A DNA stretch of 64,000 bases from positions 124,001 through 188,000 of the forward strand of contig NZ_FRBH01000003.1 in assembly GCF_900142565.1 (NCBI RefSeq). The letters run 5' to 3'. Made by a program: the position numbers and the translations under genes. The notes beneath the pieces were generated by a model, which was not told the origin of the DNA, searched no databases, and was given only the letters and a program-made list of their open reading frames with translations. Shown here piece by piece: positions 6,757 through 14,998 of the stretch (its first letter is position 1; every line of letters begins with the position of its first letter). The stretch is from Chishuiella changwenlii. Lineage in GTDB: Bacteria; Bacteroidota; Bacteroidia; Flavobacteriales; Weeksellaceae.

Positions 6757-7686
6757 TTGTAATTGATTTATTTGAACATCTCTTTTATAAATAAAATAAG
6801 GTTGAAGACTTTCTCTTGTTACAATTTTCTGTCCACGTTGCGAACCAGCAAATCTTGAGAATCCAGCTCCAATCCCGAAACCTACTTCATTTTTAAGAAT
6901 ATAGATTTCTCTGTAAAAAGGATAAACACCATATTTCAAATTAGGAATAGTGGGTTTAATTTCATTTCCTTTGTCATCAAGAATAGCTAATATTTTAACT
7001 TTCTCTAAGTATTTTTCAACTTTAGGATCTATTTTATCACTTAGTACGTTTAAGCCAATAATTCCAATTGCTTTTTTATTTTGCTGTACATAATCAATAA
7101 CCTTTTCAGCAGTTCCCATTGCAGTAACTTTTGAGCCAGCATCTACATTTAATTTTAATTTTTCATTTAATGTATTAAAATTAGCAGAATTAGGATGATC
7201 GTAAACAAAAGTTGTAGAAGGATTTTGTTTGTATAAATTATCCTTTATTTCTTGTTTTGTAATAGCATTGATAGGGTTATCTACCGAAGTTATAAAGATA
7301 GTTGCATCTAAAGCAATTTTAGAATCAATGTACTTCGTTGTAGTCAAATCATACAAATGTTGTTGTTGCGCTTTTGTTAAAGGTTTACTTACCATTAACA
7401 AAGGGATTTTACCTTCGTAAAAATCTTTAATCGCCTTTTCTTCAATTTCTTCTTTTATAGAAATTTTCACATCAGGATAATCCGTAACATATGTATTTGC
7501 TAAAGATTGCGCTAAATTTTTAAAACTAGGATCAACAGTAATTGTTAGATTTCCATATTCATGTAAAGCTCTTTTAACAGGTGTTTTTTGCTCAGCTTTT
7601 GTAAGCGTCTCTTTTTTGTCTTTGCAATTAAAAGTTGTCAAACCAATTAAAATTGCAATTGATACTAAACTAATTTTTTTGATCAT
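6742..7686 (-). CDS. PstS-like phosphate-binding family lipoprotein
   Basis: A 314-residue lipoprotein with signal peptide and lipobox LTTFNC (Cys about 21). The rest has the periplasmic-binding-protein type 2 fold of the PstS family: NLTITVDPSF early, then LDATIFITSVDNPI and KKAIGIIGL, with YPFYREIYIL near the end, as in PstS-like proteins found beside TonB/ExbB genes in Bacteroidota. No pst ABC transporter genes are nearby, so a role linked to the TonB complex or envelope signalling is more likely than classical phosphate uptake; this is inference. Its start overlaps the 3' end of the small membrane-protein gene by 17 nt, indicating translational coupling. Confidence 0.75.
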   Translation of the reverse strand: MIKKISLVSIAILIGLTTFNCKDKKETLTKAEQKTPVKRALHEYGNLTITVDPSFKNLAQSLANTYVTDYPDVKISIKEEIEEKAIKDFYEGKIPLLMVSKPLTKAQQQHLYDLTTTKYIDSKIALDATIFITSVDNPINAITKQEIKDNLYKQNPSTTFVYDHPNSANFNTLNEKLKLNVDAGSKVTAMGTAEKVIDYVQQNKKAIGIIGLNVLSDKIDPKVEKYLEKVKILAILDDKGNEIKPTIPNLKYGVYPFYREIYILKNEVGFGIGAGFSRFAGSQRGQKIVTRESLQPYFIYKRDVQINQLQQPLQ

Positions 7687-7864
7687 CTTTATAAAGTTTT
7701 ATTGCTCGATAAACACGAAAAGCTCCATAAATAATGAATAAAATTCCAAACAACATCGCTTGTGTGGGATCTAATTTCACCCCAAAAAACTCGTACTTCC
7801 ACGTTAAAATTCCGATTAAAAGATAACCGAAACCAATTAATCCGTAAACAATATTCTTATTCAT
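7670..7864 (-). CDS. Small two-helix membrane protein
   Basis: A 64-residue protein (start MNKNIVYGLIGFGYLLIG) with two hydrophobic helices, about residues 5-23 and 32-52, and a basic C-terminus YRAIKLYKDDQKN. A longer frame begins at 7927, but residue 22 of that frame gives a typical membrane-protein N-terminus and is preferred. It overlaps the start of the PstS-like gene by 17 nt and is probably its operon partner. Small proteins of this shape often accompany this PstS-like gene in Flavobacteriia. Function unknown. Confidence 0.65.
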   Translation of the reverse strand: MNKNIVYGLIGFGYLLIGILTWKYEFFGVKLDPTQAMLFGILFIIYGAFRVYRAIKLYKDDQKN

Positions 7865-7991
7865 AATTCGATACGAAGTTACAATTTTATTGCGTGAAGA
7901 AAAGTTTAAAACAAAAATATCTTTCATTACAAAAGTTTTATAATTAAAATAGGAGTACTATTTTTTTATTTTTCCTATTCTGATAATAGAT

Positions 7992-8030
7992 AAAAGCGTT
8001 GTATTTATTCACGATAAATACAACGCTTTT
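7992..8030. terminator. Strong terminator after tonB
   Basis: A 17-bp perfect stem, AAAAGCGTTGTATTTAT (7992-8008) with ATAAATACAACGCTTTT (8014-8030), and a 5-nt loop. It follows the minus-strand tonB stop and separates tonB from the small-protein/pstS-like unit. Confidence 0.85.
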
Positions 8031-8043
8031 AATATTAAAAAAA

Positions 8044-9009
8044 TTATTGACCTGTTTGAAATTTAACTGGAATAGAGAAAATTAAATTCGCTTCAGAACC
8101 ATCTTGTAATAGAGCAGGTTTAATTTTTTTACCTCTTCTAATTAATTGTTTGTTGATTCTTTCTAATGCTATTTTAGCTTCTTTTCCTAAACTTTGGTGA
8201 CTTCCGTCTAAAGGTTTAATCTGAGAAATTTCGCCATCTTTATTAACAATAAACTGCATTTTTGCAACTGCAGAATTTACATTGTTTTGTGCAGCACTTT
8301 CTGCAAAATCAGTTAACTCATAACTTAATTCTTTTGAGATTTTATCACTCATACATCTTGTTAAAGCTTCATTTCCTTTTTTACTTTCGCTTTCACATCC
8401 AGGATAAATAGCCATAACAGCAGCATATTTTCCAGTAATTGTCTTAGTTACTTTCTCCACAGGTTTAGTTTCTTTCGGACCTTCTTTTGCATCTGTATTT
8501 TGTCCACCAACTTTATTTCCTGTATCACTAACTTCACCACCTCCAGTTTGTCCAGGACTTTTATCACCACGGCGATCAAAACCACCCAAATCCTTGTCTA
8601 CTAAATCTTCTTTAGGTCTTATCGTTTTTTCAACCTCTGGATTTTCTTTTGGAGTAGGCATAATATACTCCACTTGCTCTGTTGGTGCCTGAATTGTTTT
8701 TACTTCAGTAGGTGCTTTTTCTACTGGTGGTTCAACAGGTTTTTCTATTTCTTTTTCTTTTTCTTTTTCTATTGGTGGTTTTTCAACATCTATAACATCT
8801 ACAATAACTTTTCGTTCATTATTTGATGTAACAATAGTTTCTGATTTATAATTTGCATACAATGTACCTCCTGTTATTAAGGCAACAATTCCAACTCCAA
8901 TAAACAGAGATCGCATAAGGTCATAATTGGCGATTTGTCTTAATTGATAAGCGCCGTATTCTTTGTTTCGAGATTCGAATACAATGTCTAAAAATAGTTT
9001 GTTACTCAT
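8044..9009 (-). CDS. tonB: Energy transducer TonB
   Basis: A 321-residue TonB protein that couples the inner-membrane proton-motive force to outer-membrane receptors. The N-terminus MSNKLFLDIVFESRNKEYGAYQLR is the characteristic Bacteroidota TonB start. One membrane helix follows at about residues 35-55 (RSLFIGVGIVALITGGTLY). Then comes a long proline/lysine/glutamate-rich periplasmic spacer (about 75-190). The C-terminal TonB domain follows, with MQFIVNKDGEISQIKPLDG and FSIPVKFQTGQ. The frame extends upstream to 9066, but the Met at 9009 matches the family start. No exbB or exbD lies beside it. Two TonB-dependent receptors are in this window. Confidence 0.9.
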   Translation of the reverse strand: MSNKLFLDIVFESRNKEYGAYQLRQIANYDLMRSLFIGVGIVALITGGTLYANYKSETIVTSNNERKVIVDVIDVEKPPIEKEKEKEIEKPVEPPVEKAPTEVKTIQAPTEQVEYIMPTPKENPEVEKTIRPKEDLVDKDLGGFDRRGDKSPGQTGGGEVSDTGNKVGGQNTDAKEGPKETKPVEKVTKTITGKYAAVMAIYPGCESESKKGNEALTRCMSDKISKELSYELTDFAESAAQNNVNSAVAKMQFIVNKDGEISQIKPLDGSHQSLGKEAKIALERINKQLIRRGKKIKPALLQDGSEANLIFSIPVKFQTGQ

Positions 9010-9131
9010 AGCATAAAAAATTAGGGTTAATATTGTATTTTTCTTTATAGATTCCGAATGTTGCAAAAAGGTTGGTTGATGATTGAGATTTTTTTTAAAT
9101 TTTTGTAATTTTGATGATAATATTGTTTTTT

Positions 9132-9824
9132 ATGCAACTGAAAATAGATGAGAAATGCCAGCAAAACTGGGAGGAAATGGGATTAATTAGTAACCAAGAA
9201 AAATTTTGCGAATTGTGTGCGAAATCTGTACATGATTTGGATAATTATTCTTTTAAAGAGTTAAAAACCTTTATGAAATCTAATTCATCTGCATGCGTAA
9301 AAATTGAAAGAAGAAATTTAAATCAATTTAATTCTTTTGAAAACTCTCAATCTATTTCTCATCAAACAAAAAAGTGGTTTCAACTATCTTCTTTATTAGG
9401 ATTTTTAAGTTTTTCATCGATTACAAATGCTCAAGGAATAAAAGAAAATGATTCTATCGTATTAAAAGGAGTTATTAATGATGTAAATGATTTTCCTGAA
9501 GCAGATGTATTTGTAAATTTAAAAGGAAGCGAATTTACCGTTTATACAGATGAAAATGGGGAATTTGAATTGAAAATTCCTAAGAATGAATCAAATTATG
9601 AATTAGAGTTTGGCATTGTTAAAGAGAATAAACAATCATTTACAGTTATTAATTCTGTTGCAAGTGAATTGATTGTAATAAAAAGTAATTATAATATGTC
9701 TGATGAAGCTTTTCCTTTAATTGGGGAGGTCGCAATAGTTAAGCATTATAAAAGAAAAGTATTTTTTAGAAAAGTAGGAAGGACAATCGCTTGGCCGTTT
9801 AAACAAGTTGCTAGTGTTTTCTGA
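9132..9824 (+). CDS. Membrane protein with N-terminal CxxC-type motif and carboxypeptidase-regulatory-like domain
   Basis: A 230-residue protein (start MQLKIDEKC). The N-terminal ~50 residues carry C-x3-NWEEM ... KFCELCAKSVHDLDNYSF. This is the Bacteroidota pattern CxENWxxM...GRFCxxCxKxVxDF, whose four cysteines suggest metal or redox binding. A hydrophobic stretch follows (FQLSSLLGFLSFSSITNAQ, about residues 83-101), and then a beta-sandwich of the carboxypeptidase regulatory-like type (VLKGVINDVNDFPEADVFV). The usual CGRF motif after the cysteine domain is altered to ACVKIERRNL. Start chosen at the third in-frame Met because it opens the conserved motif region. Function unknown; it faces a TonB receptor gene across a shared terminator. 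Confidence 0.7.
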   Translation: MQLKIDEKCQQNWEEMGLISNQEKFCELCAKSVHDLDNYSFKELKTFMKSNSSACVKIERRNLNQFNSFENSQSISHQTKKWFQLSSLLGFLSFSSITNAQGIKENDSIVLKGVINDVNDFPEADVFVNLKGSEFTVYTDENGEFELKIPKNESNYELEFGIVKENKQSFTVINSVASELIVIKSNYNMSDEAFPLIGEVAIVKHYKRKVFFRKVGRTIAWPFKQVASVF

Positions 9825-9839
9825 ATGAGATAAATATAA

Positions 9840-9881
9840 TTGTTGTGCATTTTAAATTTAAATTATCAAAATGCACAACAA
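9840..9881. terminator. Bidirectional terminator between the Cys-motif gene and the TonB receptor
   Basis: TTGTTGTGCATTTT (9840-9853) pairs perfectly with AAAATGCACAACAA (9868-9881). It lies 15 bases after the plus-strand stop and 13 before the stop of the convergent receptor gene. Confidence 0.7.
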
Positions 9882-9894
9882 GTTACATCATCTC

Positions 9895-12483
9895 TTATTG
9901 CTTAAAATTATATCTAAAAGTAATGCCGTAAGTTCTAGGGTCAGCAATTACTCCTGCATATTGTCCATAGCTTCCAGGAGCAGCTAATAACTGTTCGTAA
10001 TAATCTTTGTTTGTTAAATTTCTACTCCAAATAAAAATAGAAATACCATTAGATCCTCTAAATCCTAATCGAGCATTTAATAAAGTATATCCATCAATGT
10101 TTAAGTATTTTGAAGGAGATGAACTTGATGAAAAATCTGAACGATGAAATACATCTGCTCCAATAAAATATGATCCATTAAGACCAATTAACTTTCCGCG
10201 TTTTGTTGCTTCTGTTCCTAAAGACCAAGACCACTTAGAAACACCAGGTAATACACCACCAGATACATCTTTAAATGCTTGTGAACCTCCAACTTCTTCT
10301 AATGGGACTGGCGCGTTAGTAAATTTTACATATTTTGCATCTGTGTAGGCTATTGCTCCATTTATCTTTAAAAATTTATAAAGTGAAATATTTCCATCTA
10401 ATTCAATTCCTCGAACTCGAACTTTTTCCGCATTAGCAAGATAACCTCTATTTACACCAGGTTCGGGAGTTTGAACTTGTGTTTGATAATCATTAATATT
10501 CGATTGATAAAATGTAACATTTAATAAACTATTTCGTGTAGGATTTGATTTAAAACCTGCTTCGAAATGATTAACTGTTTCAGGTTTTACTTGTGCCAAG
10601 TCTAACATAACTTGTCCATTACTTGTTGGTAATCCACCAACATTAACTCCAATTGGTTTATAACTGATAGAATAGGTTGCATACGCATTCCAATTTGATG
10701 TAAATTTATATTGAACAGAAAGTTGACCAGACCAATTGTCTGCATCCGCATTCACATTAAATGTTTGATTGGTGTATACTCCGTTTTTTAGAGCTATTAA
10801 TGCAGGATCATTCGTCTCTAAACCACCATACGTTTGACGATCATAATTTGCAGTTTTTTTGTCATAATTATAACGTATACCAGGAAGTATGTGAAGTTTA
10901 GATAAAGGATTCCAATCAATTTGTGTGTAAACAGCTAAGCTGGTACTTTTAATACCGTATTTTGTTTTAATTCCAAAACCATCAAATAATCTAGGAGTTT
11001 GCCATAAAGGACTATCGCTATTTTGTTGAAATCGCCATAATGCAGAACCAGCTTCTTCTATATGTACAGGATCAGTTCGTAAATCTTGCCATAAACCATA
11101 TACACCTACTACACCAGTTATTTTCTCATTTATTTTTCCAGAATATCTAAACTCTTGAGACCATTGATCGTGTACTGAATTACCCGAAGATACCGTGTAA
11201 ACAGGAATACCTAAATAATCTCTATCATTTAAAGGATCCCATTTCCAATGACGCCATGCAGATGTAGAAGTTAACGTTCCATTTCCAATTTTTATATCCG
11301 CATTTAAAGCAATTCCACCAAGTTTATTATCTGCCTTTGATTGTGTATCAAGATCAATTTTACGTTCAAAAGCATTCTTATAGGGAATTTCATATCCCAA
11401 ATCTTTTATAATAGCATCAAATTGTCTGTAGTCTGCTCGTTGTGTTTTTACAACTCCAGCAACTGCCCATCCGTAACCATCTGGTTTTTGAGCAGAATAA
11501 TCTCCCGATAAAACAAGTTTTATATCTTTTGTAGGAGTAAATAACAATTGACCTCTAAAACCTAAATTATTAATGTCATTTATTTTTCTATTTGTATAAA
11601 CATTATAAAGATTTCCATCTCTTTGTGTTCCAGAAAAAGAAATTCTACCTGCTAAATTTTTTGCTAATGGACCAGTAACAGATGTTTTTGCTTGAATAAA
11701 TCCTAAATTTCCATAACTAACTTCTACATTAGCTTCTGGAGAAAATTTAGGTAAACGAGAAGTGATATTAAATGCTCCTGCAGTAGTATTTTTCCCGAAA
11801 AGAGTTCCTTGCGGTCCTCTTAAAACTTCAATTTGTTCAATATCTATAAAATCTAACCATGTAGCTGCCGGTCTAGCGATGTACACACCATCTAAATAAA
11901 ACCCAACTCCAGGATCTATTCCATCGTTTGTTAACCCATAAGTAGAGCCTAATCCTCTGATATTTAAAGTAGTATTTCTAGCGTTAGAAGAATACAATTG
12001 TACTGTTGGAACAATTTCTTTTAGTCGATTAACATTAAATGCTCCCGCTTCTTCTAAAGCAGCGCCTTTTATTGTAGAAATAGGAATGGGAACTTCTTGT
12101 ATTTTTTCTTTACGACGACGAGATGTTACAAGGACTTGGTTTAGATTTTCAAATGGAGGAGATAATTCAATAATAGTTTCATTTGATTGTACTGTTATTG
12201 TTCTTTTTTCATAATCTTGATGAGAAACAATAATATTAATTGGTAGTTTTTGACCCGTTATAAATTTAAATTCACCATTCGTATCTGTTTTTGTTTGATG
12301 TGTAACACCTTCTAATTGAATTTTTACACCTACTAAAGGCTCTTTTGTATTGGTATCAATTACAGTTCCGATAATAGAATCATTAATAATAGGCTTGGGT
12401 GTTGTTTCTTGTGCGTGAATAAATTTGATGTTTGTGACTGTAACACTAAGTAATAAACTAATCTTGAAAATAGCTTTTTTCAT
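9895..12483 (-). CDS. TonB-dependent receptor (iron-siderophore type)
   Basis: An 862-residue outer-membrane receptor. It has a signal peptide (ending near IHAQE, residue ~25) and a carboxypeptidase-regulatory-like domain (about 33-115). A plug domain (about 130-245) contains VTSRRRKEKIQEVPIPISTI and the plug landmark IEQIEVLRGPQGTLFGKNTT. A 22-strand barrel ends in GITFRYNFKQ with a terminal aromatic strand. Plug and barrel style (GxGxxYGLTNDGIDPGVGFY, RNLTNKDYY) resemble FyuA/pesticin or ferric-siderophore receptors rather than SusC. No SusD partner is adjacent. The gene is monocistronic, with a promoter-palindrome region at 12545-12590. Substrate is inferred, not shown. Confidence 0.85.
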   Translation of the reverse strand: MKKAIFKISLLLSVTVTNIKFIHAQETTPKPIINDSIIGTVIDTNTKEPLVGVKIQLEGVTHQTKTDTNGEFKFITGQKLPINIIVSHQDYEKRTITVQSNETIIELSPPFENLNQVLVTSRRRKEKIQEVPIPISTIKGAALEEAGAFNVNRLKEIVPTVQLYSSNARNTTLNIRGLGSTYGLTNDGIDPGVGFYLDGVYIARPAATWLDFIDIEQIEVLRGPQGTLFGKNTTAGAFNITSRLPKFSPEANVEVSYGNLGFIQAKTSVTGPLAKNLAGRISFSGTQRDGNLYNVYTNRKINDINNLGFRGQLLFTPTKDIKLVLSGDYSAQKPDGYGWAVAGVVKTQRADYRQFDAIIKDLGYEIPYKNAFERKIDLDTQSKADNKLGGIALNADIKIGNGTLTSTSAWRHWKWDPLNDRDYLGIPVYTVSSGNSVHDQWSQEFRYSGKINEKITGVVGVYGLWQDLRTDPVHIEEAGSALWRFQQNSDSPLWQTPRLFDGFGIKTKYGIKSTSLAVYTQIDWNPLSKLHILPGIRYNYDKKTANYDRQTYGGLETNDPALIALKNGVYTNQTFNVNADADNWSGQLSVQYKFTSNWNAYATYSISYKPIGVNVGGLPTSNGQVMLDLAQVKPETVNHFEAGFKSNPTRNSLLNVTFYQSNINDYQTQVQTPEPGVNRGYLANAEKVRVRGIELDGNISLYKFLKINGAIAYTDAKYVKFTNAPVPLEEVGGSQAFKDVSGGVLPGVSKWSWSLGTEATKRGKLIGLNGSYFIGADVFHRSDFSSSSSPSKYLNIDGYTLLNARLGFRGSNGISIFIWSRNLTNKDYYEQLLAAPGSYGQYAGVIADPRTYGITFRYNFKQ

Positions 12484-12544
12484 ATTGAATGTAATTTTTC
12501 TAAATAAAGAGTAAATTTTACTCGGGTTGGTATTTAAATATATT

Positions 12545-12590
12545 AACTCTATAGTTTTAATAGAGTTTTCAAATATAATTACATATTTGA
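12545..12590 (-). promoter_or_regulatory. Promoter and palindromic operator candidate of the TonB receptor
   Basis: On the minus strand TATATTTG (plus 12570-12577) is an exact TANNTTTG element, about 90 nt before the receptor start. It lies inside the palindrome TCAAATAT-aattac-ATATTTGA (12569-12590). A second inverted repeat, AACTCTAT / ATAGAGTT (12545-12567), would form a hairpin at the very 5' end of the mRNA. The palindrome on the promoter suggests a repressor site, possibly iron-responsive; no exact Fur-box match was seen. Confidence 0.5.
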
Positions 12591-12703
12591 ATTGTGTAAT
12601 TATATTTTCTAAATTTTATACAAAATTTTTATAAACTGCTTTAATAGTTCTCTATGCAAAGGAAAAAAGTAAAGATACTTTAGCCCATATCATCTTTATG
12701 GTT

Positions 12704-12711
12704 TATATTTG
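12704..12711 (+). promoter_or_regulatory. trpS -7 promoter element
   Basis: TATATTTG, an exact TANNTTTG match 21 nt upstream of the trpS ATG. No clear -33 TTTG at ideal spacing (TTTAG at about 12680 is the nearest). Confidence 0.5.
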
Positions 12712-12732
12712 TCGTTCAAATTTTTAAATAAA

Positions 12733-13704
12733 ATGCCAAGAATACTTACAGGAGTTCAAGCGACTGGAACTCCGCACTTAGGAAATATTTTAGGAGCAAT
12801 ATCGCCAGCAATCGAATTAACTCAAAAAGAAGGAAATGATTCGTTTATCTTTATTGCAGACTTACACGCTTTAACTCAGATTAAAGAAGCAGAAGTTTTA
12901 AAACAAAATACGTACGAAGTTGCAGCAACTTGGCTGGCATTAGGTTTAGATCCATCAAAAGTTGTTTTTTATCGTCAGTCAGATGTTACAGAAACAACAG
13001 AATTAACATGGTATTTATTAAATTTCTTCCCATTTCAACGTTTAACTTTAGCACATTCTTTTAAAGATAAACAAGATTATTTAGCAGATGTTAATGCAGG
13101 ATTATTTACGTATCCAATTTTAATGGCAGCAGATATCTTGTTATACGATGCTGAGGTTGTTCCTGTAGGAAAAGATCAATTACAACATTTAGAAATTACA
13201 AGAAATGTTGCAGAAAGATTTAATCACCAAATGGGAGAAACATTTGTTTTACCACAAGCAGCAATCGACGAAGATATTATGTTGATTCCTGGTACAGATG
13301 GAAACAAAATGTCAAAATCAAGAAATAATTTTATTAATATTTTCTTACCAGAAAAACAGTTACGTAAACAAGTAATGTCTATCGAAACTGACTCAACTCC
13401 GTTAGAAGAGCCTAAAAATCCAGATACTGATAATGTTTTTGCTTTATATAAATTATTAGCAACTCCAGAAAAAGTAGAGGAAATGCGCCAAAATTATTTA
13501 AACGGTGGTTATGGTTACGGTCATGCTAAACAAGCATTATTTGAACTAATAATGGAAAAATATGCAGATGCTCGTATTCGTTTTGATGAATTAATGAATG
13601 ACAAAGAAACTTTAGATGCGTTCTTAGAAAACGGAGCATTAAAAGCAAGAGTTGTTGCACAGAAAGTTTTAAAAAGAACACGTACTAAATTAGGTTTAAA
13701 ATAA
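12733..13704 (+). CDS. trpS: Tryptophan--tRNA ligase
   Basis: A 323-residue class Ic aminoacyl-tRNA synthetase that charges tRNA-Trp in the cytosol. The N-terminus MPRILTGVQATGTPHLGN contains the HIGH-like ATP site (TPHLGN), and KMSKS appears as NKMSKSRNN at about residue 195. ADILLYDAEVVPVGKDQ matches the TrpRS tryptophan pocket region. The open frame extends to 12709, but the ATG at 12733 opens the conserved sequence and is 21 nt after a TANNTTTG element. Length is normal for bacterial TrpRS. Single gene. Confidence 0.95.
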   Translation: MPRILTGVQATGTPHLGNILGAISPAIELTQKEGNDSFIFIADLHALTQIKEAEVLKQNTYEVAATWLALGLDPSKVVFYRQSDVTETTELTWYLLNFFPFQRLTLAHSFKDKQDYLADVNAGLFTYPILMAADILLYDAEVVPVGKDQLQHLEITRNVAERFNHQMGETFVLPQAAIDEDIMLIPGTDGNKMSKSRNNFINIFLPEKQLRKQVMSIETDSTPLEEPKNPDTDNVFALYKLLATPEKVEEMRQNYLNGGYGYGHAKQALFELIMEKYADARIRFDELMNDKETLDAFLENGALKARVVAQKVLKRTRTKLGLK

Positions 13705-13776
13705 CCTTATAGATAGAATTAGTCAAGCTATTGTTAATATTTATATTGTAGTTTATTTAATCTCACTTTAAATAAG

Positions 13777-13784
13777 TAACTTTG
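13777..13784 (+). promoter_or_regulatory. suf operon -7 promoter element
   Basis: TAACTTTG is an exact TANNTTTG match, 21 nt before the sufA start; a start site near 13790 is predicted. TTG at 13746-13748 is somewhat far for a -33 element. No IscR-type site was recognised. Confidence 0.5.
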
Positions 13785-13805
13785 TAACATTAAATAGATA
13801 TCGTT

Positions 13806-14135
13806 ATGATTAAAGTATCAGAATCAGCAAAATCAAAAATAAATTCACTAATGCAAGAAGAAGGTTCATCAATAGAAGAATCTTTTGTTAGAGTAGGAGT
13901 GACAAGTGGAGGTTGTTCAGGTTTATCATATAATTTAGTATTTGATAAAGAAGAAAAATCGGAAGATAAAATGTTTGAAGATAATGGTGTAAGAATATTA
14001 GTTGATAAAAAATCATTTTTATACTTAGTTGGAATGACATTAGAATATTCAGGAGGATTAAACGGAAAAGGTTTCGTTTTTAATAATCCAAATGCCACTC
14101 GCACATGTGGTTGTGGAGAAAGTTTTGCAATATAA
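13806..14135 (+). CDS. sufA: Iron-sulfur cluster assembly A-type carrier
   Basis: A 109-residue A-type carrier (SufA/IscA/ErpA family) that accepts Fe-S clusters from the SufBCD scaffold and passes them to apoproteins. The three ligand cysteines are present: SGGCSG at about residues 34-39 and TCGCGES near the C-terminus. It is the first gene of the suf operon. The unknown gene at 14140 follows after 4 bases. SufA rather than ErpA is chosen because of the operon position. Confidence 0.9.
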   Translation: MIKVSESAKSKINSLMQEEGSSIEESFVRVGVTSGGCSGLSYNLVFDKEEKSEDKMFEDNGVRILVDKKSFLYLVGMTLEYSGGLNGKGFVFNNPNATRTCGCGESFAI

Positions 14136-14139
14136 TTTC

Positions 14140-14994
14140 ATGAAAAGAATCGCTTTATTTTTTATATTTCTTAGTTGTGCATTTACATATGCTCAGCAAA
14201 CAATAGTAGAAAAAGATTTAATGGTTTACCAACCATCAGAATCATCTACAAAATTGAATAAAGCCTATTCAGAAAATATGTTTTTTGGTTTGTTTGGAGT
14301 GAAACCTTTTATTAAAGCGCTTCATCCAAACGAATCAAAAATTAAAACACTTACAATTACGAATTCATCAACTAAGAAAGTCGCTTATAAAGCAGACTAT
14401 GATGAAATGAACAATCTAGTTAATTTAGAATTAACAGAGGAGGTTGCAAAACCAACTAAAGTAATTTATGTCTATAGAGATGGTGTAATCTCATCAGAAA
14501 CAATCGAGAAAAAGGGAGCTGAAAAAAAAGTAAATCAGTTTTTTTATAACCAAGATAAAATGTACATAAAAAATGCTAATCAGCTTTTTGATGTAATTTG
14601 GTTAGAAGGAGATGTTATGATGAAGAAAACGTATTTAGAACAAAAAATAGGTTTCGAAGATAGATTAATGCACGATTGTAGAATTACAAAATCATTAGGA
14701 CAGGATATTAACAAGATTTGTTATAGCAATTCAGCATTTAAGGTGCCATTTAAAGTAAAGGAATTTACACCAGATGTTGATCCAAAAACAGAGAAAATTA
14801 ATTTGATAGAAGGCTCTTGGTCAGAAATTAAATTGGTTTCATCTAATAAGTACCAAATTTTGAAAAACAATCAACCTCAATTTGAAGTTGAGTTAGATCA
14901 AAATCAAAGGTTAAAGAAGTTTAAATTTTTAGGTAATAAATCAGATAAACAACAACCAATGCAATTTGATTTTACCTATACATTTTATAAATAA
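14140..14994 (+). CDS. Secreted protein of unknown function encoded within the suf operon
   Basis: A 284-residue protein with a signal peptide ([13 protein letters not shown], cleavage near residue 18). The mature part has no recognised domain, and only two cysteines ([10 protein letters not shown] and INKICYS). The composition is rich in beta-strand-forming residues and lysine. An upstream in-frame ATG (14092) overlaps sufA, so the ATG four bases after the sufA stop is preferred. It ends 4 bases before sufB. A secreted protein in a cytosolic Fe-S assembly operon is unexpected. The tight spacing on both sides suggests it is a genuine operon member rather than an insertion. Confidence 0.75.
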   Translation: MKRIALFFIFLSCAFTYAQQTIVEKDLMVYQPSESSTKLNKAYSENMFFGLFGVKPFIKALHPNESKIKTLTITNSSTKKVAYKADYDEMNNLVNLELTEEVAKPTKVIYVYRDGVISSETIEKKGAEKKVNQFFYNQDKMYIKNANQLFDVIWLEGDVMMKKTYLEQKIGFEDRLMHDCRITKSLGQDINKICYSNSAFKVPFKVKEFTPDVDPKTEKINLIEGSWSEIKLVSSNKYQILKNNQPQFEVELDQNQRLKKFKFLGNKSDKQQPMQFDFTYTFYK

Positions 14995-14998
14995 TAAG

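Noticed and set aside
12484-12732. Possible cobalamin or other riboswitch before the TonB receptor.
   Set aside because: No B12-box or other known riboswitch core was recognised; only short hairpins and a palindrome are visible.
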